Assembly (NCBI GenBank): GCA_934047225.1
Contig: OW204004.1
Location: 9,180,401-9,244,400 of the forward strand
Origin: Ypsolopha sequella
Lineage: Eukaryota; Arthropoda; Insecta; Lepidoptera; Ypsolophidae
Length of the DNA stretch: 64,000 nt
Reading direction: 5' to 3'
Shown: positions 9,301 through 18,626 of the stretch, in pieces
Numbering within the stretch: the stretch's first letter is position 1
How the letters are laid out: each line of letters starts with the position of its first letter
Notes under the pieces: generated by a model
Seen by the model: only the letters and a program-made list of their open reading frames with translations
Databases searched by the model: none
Told to the model about the DNA's origin: nothing
Translations under genes and position numbers: made by a program

Positions 9301-9429
9301 ATTTCGTTAGTAATATGATTTCTTTTTTTTTGTTTTCTGTGGTGTTTGAAATAAAGCTCTTTTCTTTCTTTCTTTCTTACCATTTGTTAAGGCGACTAAA
9401 CACAATAAAGTTGCACTAACTGCCTTCAT
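3193..9429 (-). CDS. Catalytically dead trypsin-like serine protease homolog (6 exons, 269 aa)
   Basis: Exons, 5' to 3': 9381-9429, 7984-8176, 7544-7684, 6900-7014, 4443-4604 and 3193-3342. All introns are GT-AG, and the exons sum to 810 nt with no internal stop. Residues 1-16 form a signal peptide (MKAVSATLLCLVALTN). A short propeptide ends at R27, followed by ISGG in place of the usual IVGG. The S1-family fold is clear: CGGSIL, RARVGSSFANSGG, GNDLAIL with the catalytic Asp at about 123, APASIAGS, AIGWG, VTDNMVCAGWLDVG and PGVNERVS. The catalytic His is Ser (AASC, residue 74) and the catalytic Ser is Ala (GDAGSP, residue 223). The S1-pocket residue 189 (chymotrypsin numbering) is Ala. It should therefore be a secreted non-catalytic homolog, of the kind used as clip-less cofactors, binders or decoys in insects; its actual role is unknown. 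Exons 3 and 5 have decayed tandem copies downstream. A newborn pseudogene is the alternative, but the clean frame and splice sites argue against it. Confidence 0.85.
3470..3690 (+). repeat. tRNA-related SINE fold-back, copy F1
   Basis: Positions 3602-3674 carry a tRNA-like head. It has an A-box TAGCTCAGTTGG, a B-box GGTTCGTATCC and a T-stem that pairs perfectly (CCGGG/CCCGG). Before it, 3470-3568 is the SINE body in reverse orientation (ACACTTGGCGATTTATCC to the GCAGTATAGAAACGCAG segment). After it the forward body resumes (GCAATGATATAATGTTAAT). The acceptor arms do not pair, so I do not call a functional tRNA gene. Related fold-backs lie at 24466-24715 and 61223-61445. Confidence 0.6.
3797..4035 (+). 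repeat. Dispersed repeat H, copy 1
   Basis: It matches 17451-17668 on the same strand. Landmarks are TGTCCCAAAAGTCAACG, GGCCAGCTCATGACTGACCA and AGCTAACCA. TTGTCCCAAAAGTCA-type ends are seen in some mariner-like elements, but no transposase is present. Confidence 0.55.
4163..4281 (-). pseudogene. Decayed copy of protease exon 5 (copy 5c)
   Basis: This is a reverse-strand repeat of the exon 5 interior (VEGFFFIIN, then the VEV(S)FTVT region). It has an in-frame stop where exon 5 encodes Gln (NQE becomes N-stop-K), and a deletion across the NMVCAGW codons. A GTGTGT donor-like site survives, but it has no acceptor of its own. The offset to copy 5b is about 137 bp. Confidence 0.7.
4306..4418 (-). 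pseudogene. Decayed copy of protease exon 5 (copy 5b)
   Basis: It repeats exon 5 from the VEG codons (VEGSFFITNQEAC, YAEIGFTATD). It then shifts frame through a 2-bp deletion in the DNMVC region. The donor GTAAGT is stronger than the GTTAGT of the intact exon. The acceptor and the first nine codons of exon 5 were not duplicated. The offset from the intact exon is about 155 bp. Confidence 0.75.
4443..4604 (-). CDS. Protease homolog exon 5
   Basis: 54 codons, phase 0 at both ends, acceptor ATTTCAG and donor GTTAGT. It encodes QETCSSRYAEVGFTVTDNMV and CAGWLDVG, ending FAQCH, which joins GDAG of exon 6. In active trypsins the corresponding string is RDQCQ; here residue 189 is Ala. This is the intact, 5'-most member of a three-copy array. 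Confidence 0.85.
4740..6752 (+). mobile_element. 5'-truncated non-LTR retrotransposon in protease intron 4
   Basis: The element holds most of an RT domain followed by about 470 bp of 3' UTR. The UTR has a TGACACCTAA/TTAGGTGTCA hairpin (6609-6650). It ends in AATAAA at 6724-6729 and a (TTA)n tail. It lies opposite to the host gene in the 2.3-kb intron between exons 5 and 4. The 5' cut is near 4740, at the start of the RT domain, so endonuclease and ORF1 are missing. I could not identify a clear target-site duplication. Confidence 0.85.
4747..6267 (+). CDS. Reverse transcriptase fragment (506 codons, LINE)
   Basis: The frame is open and begins within the RT domain. RT landmarks in order: GCDGISAAVVK, NNYRPISVLT, the LDLSKAFDTV block with a metal-binding Asp (about residue 138), GVPQGSVLGPTLFLIYINDL, and the YADD active-site box (about residue 220). 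These are followed by the thumb-like KYLGVTIGS region and a long C-terminal extension with a WGAAD motif. This order and the NYRPIS/AFDTV/YADD set place it in the jockey/CR1-like broad group; the clade is not resolved. The intact frame suggests recent insertion. The first ATG is simply the first Met after truncation, so no protein start is implied. Confidence 0.85.
   Translation: MYVGCDGISAAVVKGACKFLIPTLTYLFNICLSKGVFPKALKKALVHPIYKSGERDSVNNYRPISVLTTLSKVFEKIINARLINFLYKHNIISCNQFGFRRGLSTEDAVLKLTNAIVHNLDRGKKCLGVFLDLSKAFDTVSYPKLLSKMETMGIRGHALELFRSYLSERSQCVKIDQHMSDDHYVSYGVPQGSVLGPTLFLIYINDLCSLLIPNCEIVTYADDTALVINGSDWVETQKLAENALSAVTNWLADNLLTLNTSKTNFITFSHQVSSQPSDAYKIVTHSCGFNEKDCDCAALSQASAVKYLGVTIGSTLNWHQHIEALTSRVRKLIFVFRKLRSAANPQILKAVYLALAQSILSYCIPVWGAADKTAFIRLERAQRAVLKVMTYKPLRYPTAVLYEELKVLTVRQLYVLHTVLIKHSSLTYDRSHMTNKRRIDRVCNIPTHKTKLAQNNFAIASSRLYNKISQTNPIFHLNKSHFKKVISQWLLGLNYDETEKLLAIQS
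6900..7014 (-). CDS. Protease homolog exon 4
   Basis: Acceptor CCTCAG, donor GTAAGT, entered in phase 2 and left in phase 0. It encodes TYGPSIAPASIAGSSYML and AIGWGLVS, the segment between the catalytic Asp and the exon with the 180s loop. The intron that follows holds the LINE. Confidence 0.85.
7203..7215 (-). pseudogene. Stub of a fourth exon 3 copy
   Basis: TTCAG followed by GTTCCACACGG recurs exactly 157 bp beyond the start of copy 3c, then similarity fades. It suggests that the array was longer or that its end is eroded. Confidence 0.5.
7232..7372 (-). pseudogene. Disabled copy of protease exon 3 (copy 3c)
   Basis: 141 nt, the same length as the intact exon, with an AG acceptor and a GTGTGT donor. 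The Trp codon of RWRARV is a TAG stop. The rest still reads FANSGGAAHLIRLIT and ESGNDLAIL. It is separated from copy 3b by a 16-nt spacer. Confidence 0.85.
7389..7527 (-). pseudogene. Disabled copy of protease exon 3 (copy 3b)
   Basis: 139 nt: a 2-bp deletion in the PEYTWGE codons shifts the frame before the catalytic Asp. Acceptor ATTCAG and donor GTGTGT are kept. It is flanked on both sides by the identical 16-nt spacer GTGTGTAACTATTCAG. Confidence 0.85.
7544..7684 (-). CDS. Protease homolog exon 3 (catalytic Asp exon)
   Basis: 141 nt, acceptor TTTTCAG, donor GTGTGT, phase 2 at both ends. It encodes RWRARVGSSFANSGG, LIRLITAHPEY and GNDLAILR, in which Asp 123 is the only catalytic-triad residue that survives in this protein. 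It is the intact 5'-most copy of the exon array. Confidence 0.9.
7984..8176 (-). CDS. Protease homolog exon 2 (propeptide and N-lobe)
   Basis: I place the acceptor at TATTCCAG because it gives phase 1 and joins exon 1 as AAVLPPSPQSR before ISGGG. The exon contains QYPFATALLTD, ACGGSILS and LSAASCF, with Ser at the catalytic His position. The donor is GTGAGT. An in-frame extension upstream reads as intron sequence. Confidence 0.85.
8560..8960 (-). repeat. Dispersed repeat T, partial copy in protease intron 1
   Basis: The segment 8830-8930 matches 63190-63285 in reverse orientation (TCTTTTTCTTTACGTGTAA followed by AAATAACCA). The rest of 8560-8830 is AT-rich and I recognise nothing in it. Confidence 0.35.
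9381..9429 (-). CDS. Protease homolog exon 1 (signal peptide)
   Basis: ATG at 9429-9427, 16 codons plus one base (MKAVSATLLCLVALTN), and donor GTAAGA next to a TTTC microsatellite (9355-9379). Phase 1 fits exon 2 exactly and the total frame then closes. An initiator-like TCAGTA lies about 16 bp upstream; I see no clear TATA box. Confidence 0.75.
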
Positions 9430-9625
9430 TTTGGCTCTACCTACTGACTACTGTTAACAACTAATTAATCTTAATTATTTTTCCTGATTTGTTATCACTT
9501 ATCAAATCTCCGACCGTCCACGAGTTGCCTCGATTTATCAACGTTTTAAATCCCATACTAGCTTTGCCCGTGACTTTGTCTGCGCTGACCTTCTAATACG
9601 TAACTTATTAGTGCACAGTGCCATA

Positions 9626-9895
9626 TATACAAGGTGACTTTTTGATCATCGTCCAAATTCATACTGGTGGCTTGGTAAGTGATCAGTATCATGGATCAAT
9701 AACAATTTTGGTGAAATTCGTAAAATGAAATTTCGACTCCCCATAGTGATTCACTCGGGACTGGAAGTGAATTTCTATGGGAAGCCGAAATTTCATTTTA
9801 GGATTTTCACAAAAATTGTTATTGATCCAAGATACTGATCACTTATCAAGCCTCCAGTATGAATTTGGACGATGATCAAAAAGTCACCTTGTATA
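9626..9895. mobile_element. MITE family A, copy 1 (270 bp, full palindrome)
   Basis: The ends are TATACAAGGTGACTTTTTGA and its reverse complement, with TA at both borders. Nearly the whole element folds into one hairpin with arms of about 130 bp (CATCGTCCAAATTCATACTG mirrored by CAGTATGAATTTGGACGATG). Other copies are at 33867, 45077, 54728 and 63472, all about 270 bp. TA borders and size fit a Tc1/mariner-type MITE, but no transposase is inside. Confidence 0.9.
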
Positions 9896-10435
9896 GCTGA
9901 AACCCCGAGAACAAATTTTCACAAACTTATTAAAAGTTATCATAATACAGATACACGTAGCGCCATCCAGTGGAGAAAAATATAACTATATAATATAAAT
10001 AAATAAATAAAATATACTGATATGTATTTTATTGTTTTTCCAAAATATATAATTATATCCTAAGTCACTCCCAGGAGCCCATTCAAATCCATATCCGTGG
10101 AGACTAGGACAGACAGTTTTTTTTTTTATAATTTTTATAGGTCTAATCCAGGGACTAATTTTCGTTCACAGGTCCAATCTAAGGGGTCTTAAGGAATCTA
10201 ATCGTTATTTTTTTTAGGGTTTCGTACCTCATCATAGAAAAACGGTTCCTTTATAGCAGAGGTAGCCATTCTATTATTCGAAACGATTCTTTTATTTCAA
10301 AACATTTTTCGAGGGTCCTCATAAAAGTAAAACAAACCGCAAAGAAAAGTGTGCTATACGTATAGGATTTGAACTTCGTTCTATTTTCGAAATATTCAAG
10401 ATGGCGTATTGAAATAAATTATACGTCATACATAT

Positions 10436-10832
10436 AATAGTAGTTTATGCTACTAGGGCGCAAAGGAATAAATTACAAGGACGATTTAAAACACGAGCGT
10501 AGCGAGTGTTTTAAACGTAACCGAGTAATTTATTGCTTTTACGCCCGTGTATCATACTACGTTTTTCAATGCATAGTGTGAGGAAATGAAAACAAATATA
10601 ATCTTGTGAACTTAAAATTATAATTGGCTCAAAAGGACTGTATCCAGAGCCGTTAAACAGTGGAAAAAAAGTATAATATCTATGGTACACAGGAAAGTCT
10701 GCAGGTTAGCCAACCATTGTAAATAAATTAAAAAAAATAATAATAATAAAGCCCTAGGGCAAAATAATCGACTTTTTGTTCGGTTTTGATGCACAAAAAG
10801 TGGGCCTTTACGAGCACATGCATTGAAAAATT
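10436..10832 (+). mobile_element. Non-autonomous element D, copy 1 (~395 bp)
   Basis: It begins AGTAGTTTATGCTAC and ends TGCATTGAAAAA. Inside, the word ACGAGCGTAGCGAGTG sits in a small palindrome flanked by TTTAAA. Copies of the same length and orientation occur at 20190-20582 and 26849-27243 with few differences. Confidence 0.75.
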
Positions 10833-10837
10833 AATAA

Positions 10838-10930
10838 TGGATCGTTTCACGATAAAAGAACGTACAGAAATCTCAGAATAAGGAATACAAATAGAAACCT
10901 GGCTAAAATAATACGCGGAGAAAGACACCT
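10838..10930 (+). pseudogene. Possible mariner-like transposase N-terminus
   Basis: The plus strand reads MDRFTIKERTEISE, then a stop, then GIQIETWLK, then a stop. The opening resembles the start of insect IS630/Tc1/mariner-type transposases. A related stretch occurs reversed at about 13615-13690. Short and broken. Confidence 0.3.
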
Positions 10931-10999
10931 ATCCTTGATTTTCTTACCGACATTTTAGTGCGTTAGAGAGAGATGGATATGTATTAGTTTTTTCTTAAT

Positions 11000-12590
11000 T
11001 AGGTAGGTTGTCACTAGTTCGTTGCTTTGCTAGTGATGTAACAATGTCGATTTTTGACTACGATAAATAAACCAAATCGAAATGAACCGCGACCAATCTC
11101 CTTACCACACATCATATCGTATCAAAGTGTGAAAAAAAAGAGAATGCAGGAGGCACCGACCTTTCTGGTGACATCCTCTTGCTTTGGAAGGAGGCCAAGA
11201 GAATTAATAGCAAAGTGGTCTCTGTCTACCCCAGTGGGACACATGTTATATTGTGTAAATAAGGAATTAATAAAAGGATATCTTTCGTTTAGCATAATAT
11301 TTTTTATTAAGTACAAATTACTATATCGTAGGCAGGTAGGTACATAAGTTAAGTCCAAAATTGTACTTGTTTCTAGTACAAAAAATGCTGTAGCTTGTAT
11401 CAGAGATACAACCGTAAACTATTTAAGTGGATACTTTTTAAGTCGCCTCTTAACTCAATCAAATAGATGTTCGTTGATGTCGCGTCTTTGTTCAATCAAG
11501 GAGGAAGGAATTAATCGCAACAATAGAAATCATAATAATCATAGACTTACAGGATTCGTAATAATAATATTATGTCAATGATGAGCGATGACAGCGCAAT
11601 TACTACAGAGGTAATTTAATTTTTTTTTTATTTCTATCGAATAAACATCAACTTATCTTGAATAATAACTAATAACAAATAATGAACGATTAAAATACCT
11701 AATAACCTGTAATAAGAAATCAAATTATGCGCAGTTCAAGTCAATAAGCATTCCCAAAATTCATTTCACGATAGAACTACCCTGTCAAAGTACTTTTATT
11801 GTCAACCACTAAGTACGAAAATGTCTTGATCTGCGGAATTTCTTCGTGAAGTCGATCACGGCAGTAACGTGAACGAACAGGCCTTTCAGAACGATTTGCG
11901 AACACAGAAGTATGCACTTTTCTAAACCACAGACATCCATAGCTACTGGTTCTGTTGCCTAAAATTGAAAAATTATCGAGTTAATATACTATAGTATAGT
12001 ACAAGCACGTACCTACAAACAAGATTGATAATGCAATTATACATAGGTAATTATTTAAAGGTTACCAATGTGTCTGTATCTGGTAAATATAACGTTGGTA
12101 AGGCATCTGCTTTTAAAAGTCTCCATTTTAAATTTTCGTTTGGTCCAAAAGAATCCGACGTAAAGTGTTTCGAACAAATATGACTGCTTTTTTTAATTGC
12201 CCAATTTGGTCAAATTATTCGTCTAAGCCATTCACTTTTTAATTCTTCCCTTTTATCTGTAACAAAAAAATATAGCGATATTTATTCGGCATTATTTTTC
12301 TTTTAACTCGCGCTGCAATGAGGGATTTTCTTTTCTTTTTTTTTTACTCTTCCCTAGTCGCTGTATAGATGGCGCTGAACTTGGTAAGTTACTGCAAGGA
12401 ACGGAACGTCACATAATTTTTTGATTATTGCACTTGGATGTAATTTTGAGATCGTAAAACGAAACGTACATTAAAAAGTAATTAATGTCATTGTCATATC
12501 ACATCACAATGACATTTTGAAAATAAATAAATAATAACAACAAGGAAAAAGAAAAAAATAATTAGCAGTCTTTTTATGAGTTTTCTAAGC
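11000..12590. other. Intergenic AT-rich sequence, nothing recognised
   Basis: The frames at 11054-11358 on either strand lack coding character. 11430-12560 holds only short AT-rich runs and scattered microsatellite-like stretches. Confidence 0.4.
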
Positions 12591-12599
12591 CAGAAAGAA

Positions 12600-12900
12600 A
12601 ATGTCCCAAGAGAAAAAGAAGAGAGTCTGTGCCTTGTGGATTTGCATTAAAATGGAGGCATACATCTTTTTCCTAAAGATGAAAGTCGTAAAGCGCAATG
12701 AGTACAAGCCATGGTACATTTTAAACCTGGACGGACCATAACAAAGCGTTCGCACATAATATGCTCAGCACACATGTCATCAACCAACGAGCATATGTGA
12801 CGTGACGCAATGTTTTTTTTTTCAATCGTTTTGGCTTTGGCACCTAGCAACGTAGTCAGTTCAACACCATCTACAGAGTTCTTGGAAACTATGTTTTTTT
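12600..12900 (+). pseudogene. THAP zinc-finger domain remnant
   Basis: Read across two frames and through stops, the plus strand gives CALCGFALKW-like sequence, then HLFPKDESRKAQ, a stop, VQAM, FKPGRTITKRSH and IICSAHM. The spacing of C..C, FPKD, the aromatic position (now a stop) and C-x2-H follows the THAP DNA-binding domain found in P-element-type transposases and host regulators. At least one frameshift and two stops make it a fossil. Whether it came from a transposon or a host THAP gene cannot be told. Confidence 0.5.
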
Positions 12901-13770
12901 TTAATACTCAAAAAGAAAACCTCTCATTAATCTATTATCCTTTATGCACGGCTGCCGCGGGAACCAATGTTCGATAGTTTGCCACACGGACTTTAGTACA
13001 TCACTATACGAAAAAACATAACCTCTCATAGTCGGCAGAAAATCTATATAAAACAGGCAAATATCGGTGTAGAATTGAACACGAGTATGATTTACAAGAA
13101 CTTCTATTATTGTTACTGAGTTTTAGGTATGATCCTGCAACTTATTAACATAAAAACTATCAGAACTCACCGATGAAATGATATTGCTTCATTGTTGTTT
13201 TCTTTTCTTCCTGTATGCGATTTACAGCCTTCAATCGCACAAGACATTTTATTACAATGTTAAAAAAACAATCAACACAAACAATAATAAATCACACTTT
13301 CACGAATTTTGAGAGGAAGAGCACGAAAATATTTAATTTCTCTCGGTGAAGCTGTAAACTTTCGCAAAATGCAATAGACATTTCGATGCCACCAAATTAA
13401 GATGTGATGCACGCAACGAACGATATTACAACACAACGATACAATGATGAGACATATTTAATTTGATGGTATTATAATATTTAAAATACATCCAAATTAC
13501 ATCCATCTGACATTTGTTTGGTTCAATCTAGTGACAAACCAGGAAAAAATATAAAGTAAGTGCGGTCCGCTGTTTCATTCACTCGTACACAGGAGTAATT
13601 TACGTAAGATGAGTACAATGGCTAATGCCCAGTTCTTATTTTAGTCAGGCTTCTATTTGTATTCCTTATTCTGAGACAGAAATCGTTGAAACATTTTACG
13701 AAAATTCACGATCAATTACGAACACACGACGAATCGCGTAATTTCACGAAGAAGCGATGTCAATTGGAAA

Positions 13771-14010
13771 CAGAGATCTTGCGATCTGAGACCACTAGAT
13801 TTCTTTCTTTCCGATTACGTCAAAGATAAAGTCTACGCCAACGACCCACAAAACATTGACGACTTGAAACACAATATTCGCCTACTTATTAGTAAAATAA
13901 GCCGTCTTGTGAAAATGTAATGAAAAACTTCGGCAAAAGAATCGGCAGTTGCAAAAAAGCCTGTGGCGGTCATTTGGTAGATATTCTGTTCAAATATAAT
14001 TGTACAAGTC
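13771..14010 (+). pseudogene. DDE transposase C-terminus remnant (mariner-like)
   Basis: The plus strand reads RSCDLRPLDFFLSDYVKDKV followed by Y, then a DLKHNIR segment. After a frameshift it gives NFGKRIGSCKKACGGHLVDI. The motif pair (CDLxPLDFFLW..VKDKVY, then NF.KRI..C....GGHL.DI) is typical of insect IS630/Tc1/mariner-superfamily transposases. The catalytic core upstream is missing or unrecognisable. TTTTGAAACACCTTTTA at 14090-14106 may be the element's inner end. Confidence 0.65.
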
Positions 14011-14110
14011 TCTTCTTTAAAATAAAATTAAATTACGAAGAAATTCCAATCCGTTCGCATTTTATTGAAAAAACACATTCTATACCTACTTTTGAAACAC
14101 CTTTTATTTA

Positions 14111-14900
14111 AAATATTTATTTAGTCTTATTAATTTGTCTTATTATTTTATTCCACTACTAACAGGATCTATATTGTGATTGTATTGTGTATAAACCAAA
14201 GAGTAACTTGAGATTAAAAAAGAATAGCAATTTCAGTTTTTATTCATTTTATAGGTAATAAAACCCAGCTTTCAGGTGTCTACTGCCAACTAGCCGACTT
14301 CTCGTCCAATTTTCAAGGCGGGACACTTTTTTTGTTGCTCGGCCTTCGCCCTCATGAAGATTTTAAGTAACTTACATAGACATTTTGTAAAAAGGGATCA
14401 GTTTACATAGAAAATATGTGATGAATGATCCTATAAAAATGATAATGTGAAAATAATCGTTATTTTTTATTAGATCATACATACCCCACAAATGTATTGT
14501 TAATTAACTTCGTCTATTCTTCGTCAATTCAGCATTTGCAATCAGAATGTTTCTAACAAATAAAATTTTGTGTAATTAGTTACGAAGTTAAATTACATTA
14601 TGAATTTTTCAGATTTGACACCATTTAATATATCAAAAAAAAAAACTGAATGATCACGAAAAACGTAATTTGGCGCTGAAATTATTATAATTTTTTTTTA
14701 ATAATTGAGTTTTTTTTAGCCTAATTAAACCAAGGTACCTTATTCATATAATATTTTTTTAATTTTTGTCCTTTAGTTATTTTAAAATAAATAAACAACA
14801 TTTATATTATTTTTTGCGCAATTTATTTGTGCAGGAGAAATGTAGAATGTTTGAGTATTTCTTTTAAAATAACGAAAGGAAATAAAAAATAATAACAATC
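14111..14900. other. Intergenic AT-rich sequence, nothing recognised
   Basis: Long poly-A/T runs; no repeat shared with the rest of the window was noticed and no coding signal was seen. Confidence 0.4.
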
Positions 14901-14906
14901 TGCAGT

Positions 14907-15051
14907 CGTAACATAGTGTTTAATCGCGTGCGATGCATTTTAGTTAAATCACAAGTGCGAGGAGCGTGACACGATGTTTTTGCGATTAAACAGTACGTCA
15001 TGCTCCTTGCCCTTGTTATTCAAGTCGCGCGCGATTAAACACTATGCTACG
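14907..15051. mobile_element. 145-bp palindromic MITE U
   Basis: The ends CGTAACATAGTGTTTAATCG and CGATTAAACACTATGCTACG are inverted copies with one mismatch. The interior is also partly symmetrical (GCGTGACACGATG / CAGTACGTCATGCTCC). Single copy in this window. Confidence 0.65.
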
Positions 15052-15881
15052 GGACCTGCGGGCCTATTATGTATCTCTAGTTGCCTTCTGGGGAACGAAA
15101 ATACAAACAGAAATAAAATGTCAGCTTTCGGATGATTTTGTTGCAGTAATTAGGTTACGTATAGCCATAAAAAAAATACATGTTTTTGGTTGAACTTTAA
15201 GGTATTCATTTTCCACAAACCACAATAATCGATTCATATTTGTACTGTCAATGAATTTTTTTGTAACCCTCTATTGCACACTTCTTATCGATTTTGTTTC
15301 AGGTATCGCTTTCGCGATTTTGTTGGTTTTTTTTTTGATAAAATTAGTGTGAATGATATCTATTCATTTTCCAAATACCACGTTATTCGGGTCAAAAAAA
15401 GCACCCCCTTTTGTCAAAAATACGTAAATCCACTGATGCAGTCAGCGGCAGCAAGATATTGTCAGTCTACGCCTAGCGTTGGCGCCCGTAAGACGTGGAA
15501 CCTGTGCCCTTTTTTGCAAGCTATAAATATCTCCCAAAACTACTTCAAAACACATTGAAATTAATTTTATAAAGTAATATTTCGAGGAGCATCATATTCC
15601 TGCCGTTAAAAACTCAACAAAATATGCGTATGAGTGATTTAGCTACATCGTGCCATAGTCATAACAACAAAACTGAATGAATTTGGAATGAATTCATACT
15701 TTTATGCGAGATAATAATATATGTTACTCTAAAAGAATAATTTTGTGATCGTTATTGAAACCCAAATTAATTTACTTACACTTACTGAGATCTGTAACAA
15801 AGGTCAATGACCTTTTCGTGAAATTACCCTCTAGTATTGGCTCACCATTTCAGGTCCAATAACACTTACACGTACACTTAC

Positions 15882-17450
15882 TTGGGATAAATCGCCAAGC
15901 ATTTAAAATATAGAAATTTATTTTTAAATATTTACAGTGCATGGCAAAATTATTAGATCGTAGATAATCCTGTCGGTACATGTTCAGGTTCTGTTACGCA
16001 AAATGAAAACAATGAAACTCTTTTAGGATTAATTTGTTATCCCTATGTTTGTCTGTCTGTCCGTTTGTCTAGACAATTTTTTCTGGGTAAAATTAATAAA
16101 TACCAATATTAACGGCCCTCTATAGAGCTGTAAAAACATACTTTTGACGTTTTTATTTATATTACGTTTTAGGTTTTTACGTTTTTCATACAAATTTTCT
16201 CACTATGAAAATGTAGGGATGAACACTTGAGATAATATTTTGCATTTAAAAGTCAACACAGAAAGGAATTGTTGAACAAATAATGTAAAAAATATGAAAA
16301 CCATGTTGTTCTATTCTAAAGGGATTAATTATCTACTGTTCAATGTGGCGATAGCTTTGTTTATTTTTTTCCTTGAGTTATTTTTTACTAAGATAACAAA
16401 TAGTTTAATACAAGGTTTTCCTTAAGAGGTCCCTTTACCCCTGTATTTTTCTTAAAATTCATACAATAGGTATAAACCGAATGTGAAGTCTACAGCTTAT
16501 TTTCTTCATATCTTTTTTCATGAGTATATTTTAGTGACATCTAACAACGTCTCTATTCAGCCCAAAAAGCAAAATTTGATAAAACACCATCATAATAGCT
16601 GTCAGGATATCGTCAATATTGCCTCGTTTTTACGCAAAGTTTAACAAGTTTGTATATTTTTATCTATACTGGAAATAAAAAAGAGAGAAATACAGGCGTC
16701 GTTCACGTTAAGATGACTAAGTTTACACACTTTGCTAAGTATAAACAATTACCGTTTCATGGAAAACTATTTTGACCTGAAACCATTTCACAAATTCAAT
16801 TAACTTATTTTGAATATCTTGTCATCTTGCACTTCTTGATGAGAAATACAATTTCAATAAGTAAAAATACAACTTTTAGTTAAGAAAACTTACAGTTAAA
16901 AGTCTGCTGTATGCATTAACATATTTTTAATTATATTACAATAGTAATAAAATAATTGGCTTATCCGTCGTCGTGATACCAGCCGTAAATTTCTTAAATA
17001 ATCTGATATCACGCTTATGGAAAACCCAATTATTTTGAAGATACCATAATATCATTAAAATATGTTTATGCATATAGCAAACTTTTAACAATAAATTGTC
17101 TTAGCTAAAAGTTGTACTTTACCGTTATAATTATTTCTTAATATTTTGTTACAAATTCGGAGAAATAGCCCTTAAGGAAAACCTTGTATGAAAATATTTG
17201 TTATCTTTGTAACAAAGAAAAAAAAATAAACAAAGCTATCGCCACATTGAACAAACAGTAAATTATTAATCCCTTTAGAATAGAAAGATATGGTTTTGGT
17301 CTGGACAAACAGACAAACATAGGGACAACAAATTAATCCTAAAAGAGTTTTGTTTTTTCAATTTGCGTAAAGGGACCTGAACATTTCAAACTATGATACA
17401 AATAAATTTCTATATTTTAAACACTTGGCGATTTATCCCAAGGGTAAACA
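15882..17450. mobile_element. 1.57-kb fold-back element G
   Basis: The arm 15882-16430 is mirrored by 17165-17450. GGATAAATCGCCAAG, CTCTTTTAGGATTAATTTGT, CCCTATGTTTGTCTGT, CTATTCTAAAGGGATTAAT and CAAGGTTTTCCTTAAG each recur inverted in the same order. The left arm has about 210 extra bases (16085-16300). The terminal GGATAAATCGCCAAG also occurs in the SINE fold-backs. I found no coding frame inside. Confidence 0.75.
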
Positions 17451-17668
17451 GGTGTCCCAAAAGTCAACGCTTTCCCTTGGAAGGCTGGTAGGCCAGCTCA
17501 TGACTGACCAGAATATTAAATTATGACCTCAGCAAAAAGTAGATAGTCTTCGAGTTGATGGTACTTTTATAAATTCGAATATATTTTTGAGAGTCAAAGC
17601 TAACCAGTTCTAAATTCTAAGAATAAAATTTTGTTGCGCAACTCTGAATAGTCATGCTATTGATAAAG
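17451..17668 (+). repeat. Dispersed repeat H, copy 2
   Basis: Same orientation as 3797-4035, abutting the end of fold-back G. It shares GTCCCAAAAGTCAACG, GGCCAGCTCATGACTGACCA and the AGCTAACCAGTTCTAAATT segment. Confidence 0.55.
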
Positions 17669-18626
17669 TCAAAAATAAACCTTGAAATGCTGTTACATCA
17701 GGAAGAAAAATAAAAACCCAATTTATGAGCAATTTTTTGTAATTAGGTTAGTTCGATACCACACCCTGAAAAAAAATGTCCTATGTTAGTTTTGCAAATT
17801 GTCTTAAATAACGGCTCATCAAATATTGTTTTTCAAATGATCTGGCAATTTCTGTGTATTACTTTTGAAAAAAAAAGTTATTGCAATTTTACTACCAAAG
17901 GAGCTGCGTATTTTTTTAAATAATTAGAATTTAGAATGAAAGAGTGGCGGGCAGTAAAAATATTTGACGTTCATTAGAAATGCCATTTAACACGCGTTAG
18001 AGTGAGATAAGTAGTGACGCTATTTAAAATGAGTTGGAATGAGATAGTAACGCAGTTAAACGTGGTTGAATGAGAGAGGCATAATTGATATAGGCTACAG
18101 TGAGATAGATAGTGACGTGGTGCATTCCTTCTGAGAATATTTGTTAGTTTCCACTTTTTGTAATAACAACCTTAGTAAAAATTTTTTGTAAAGAAATTTT
18201 TGGTCCAATTTATTTTCCCGCAAGTGTAAAACCAGCTCAACGGGCGGAAAATATTTAAAGAATGGGTAATGGTGACAATTAACCGTCACGATATTATTAT
18301 GTATCCCTAAAGGAGTGTCTGAAATGTTCCGAGGGTCAACTGATAAATCAAACACTCAAAAAACCACTTTTAGCCGACCATAATAAATTTACGTTCCGAC
18401 GTGATAGCAAGTAGGATCAATGCCGTGTGACGATGATCGAAATACACTAATAAATTAGATAAAATAAAATACGTATTACTTTTGACCCTGCCTCGTCCAC
18501 TCTATTCGTATTTTTGCTATGGTGACGCGAGCTTAGAGACCGGGACGAATTTCCCCCCGCGCGCTATCGTAATATAGAATAAGCCACGCCCGGAACTGGT
18601 TTTTGTTTTGGCTATGTCATACTCTT

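Noticed and set aside
12647..12850. 67-codon minus-strand frame
   Set aside because: Shadow of the plus-strand THAP remnant, which has recognisable residues.
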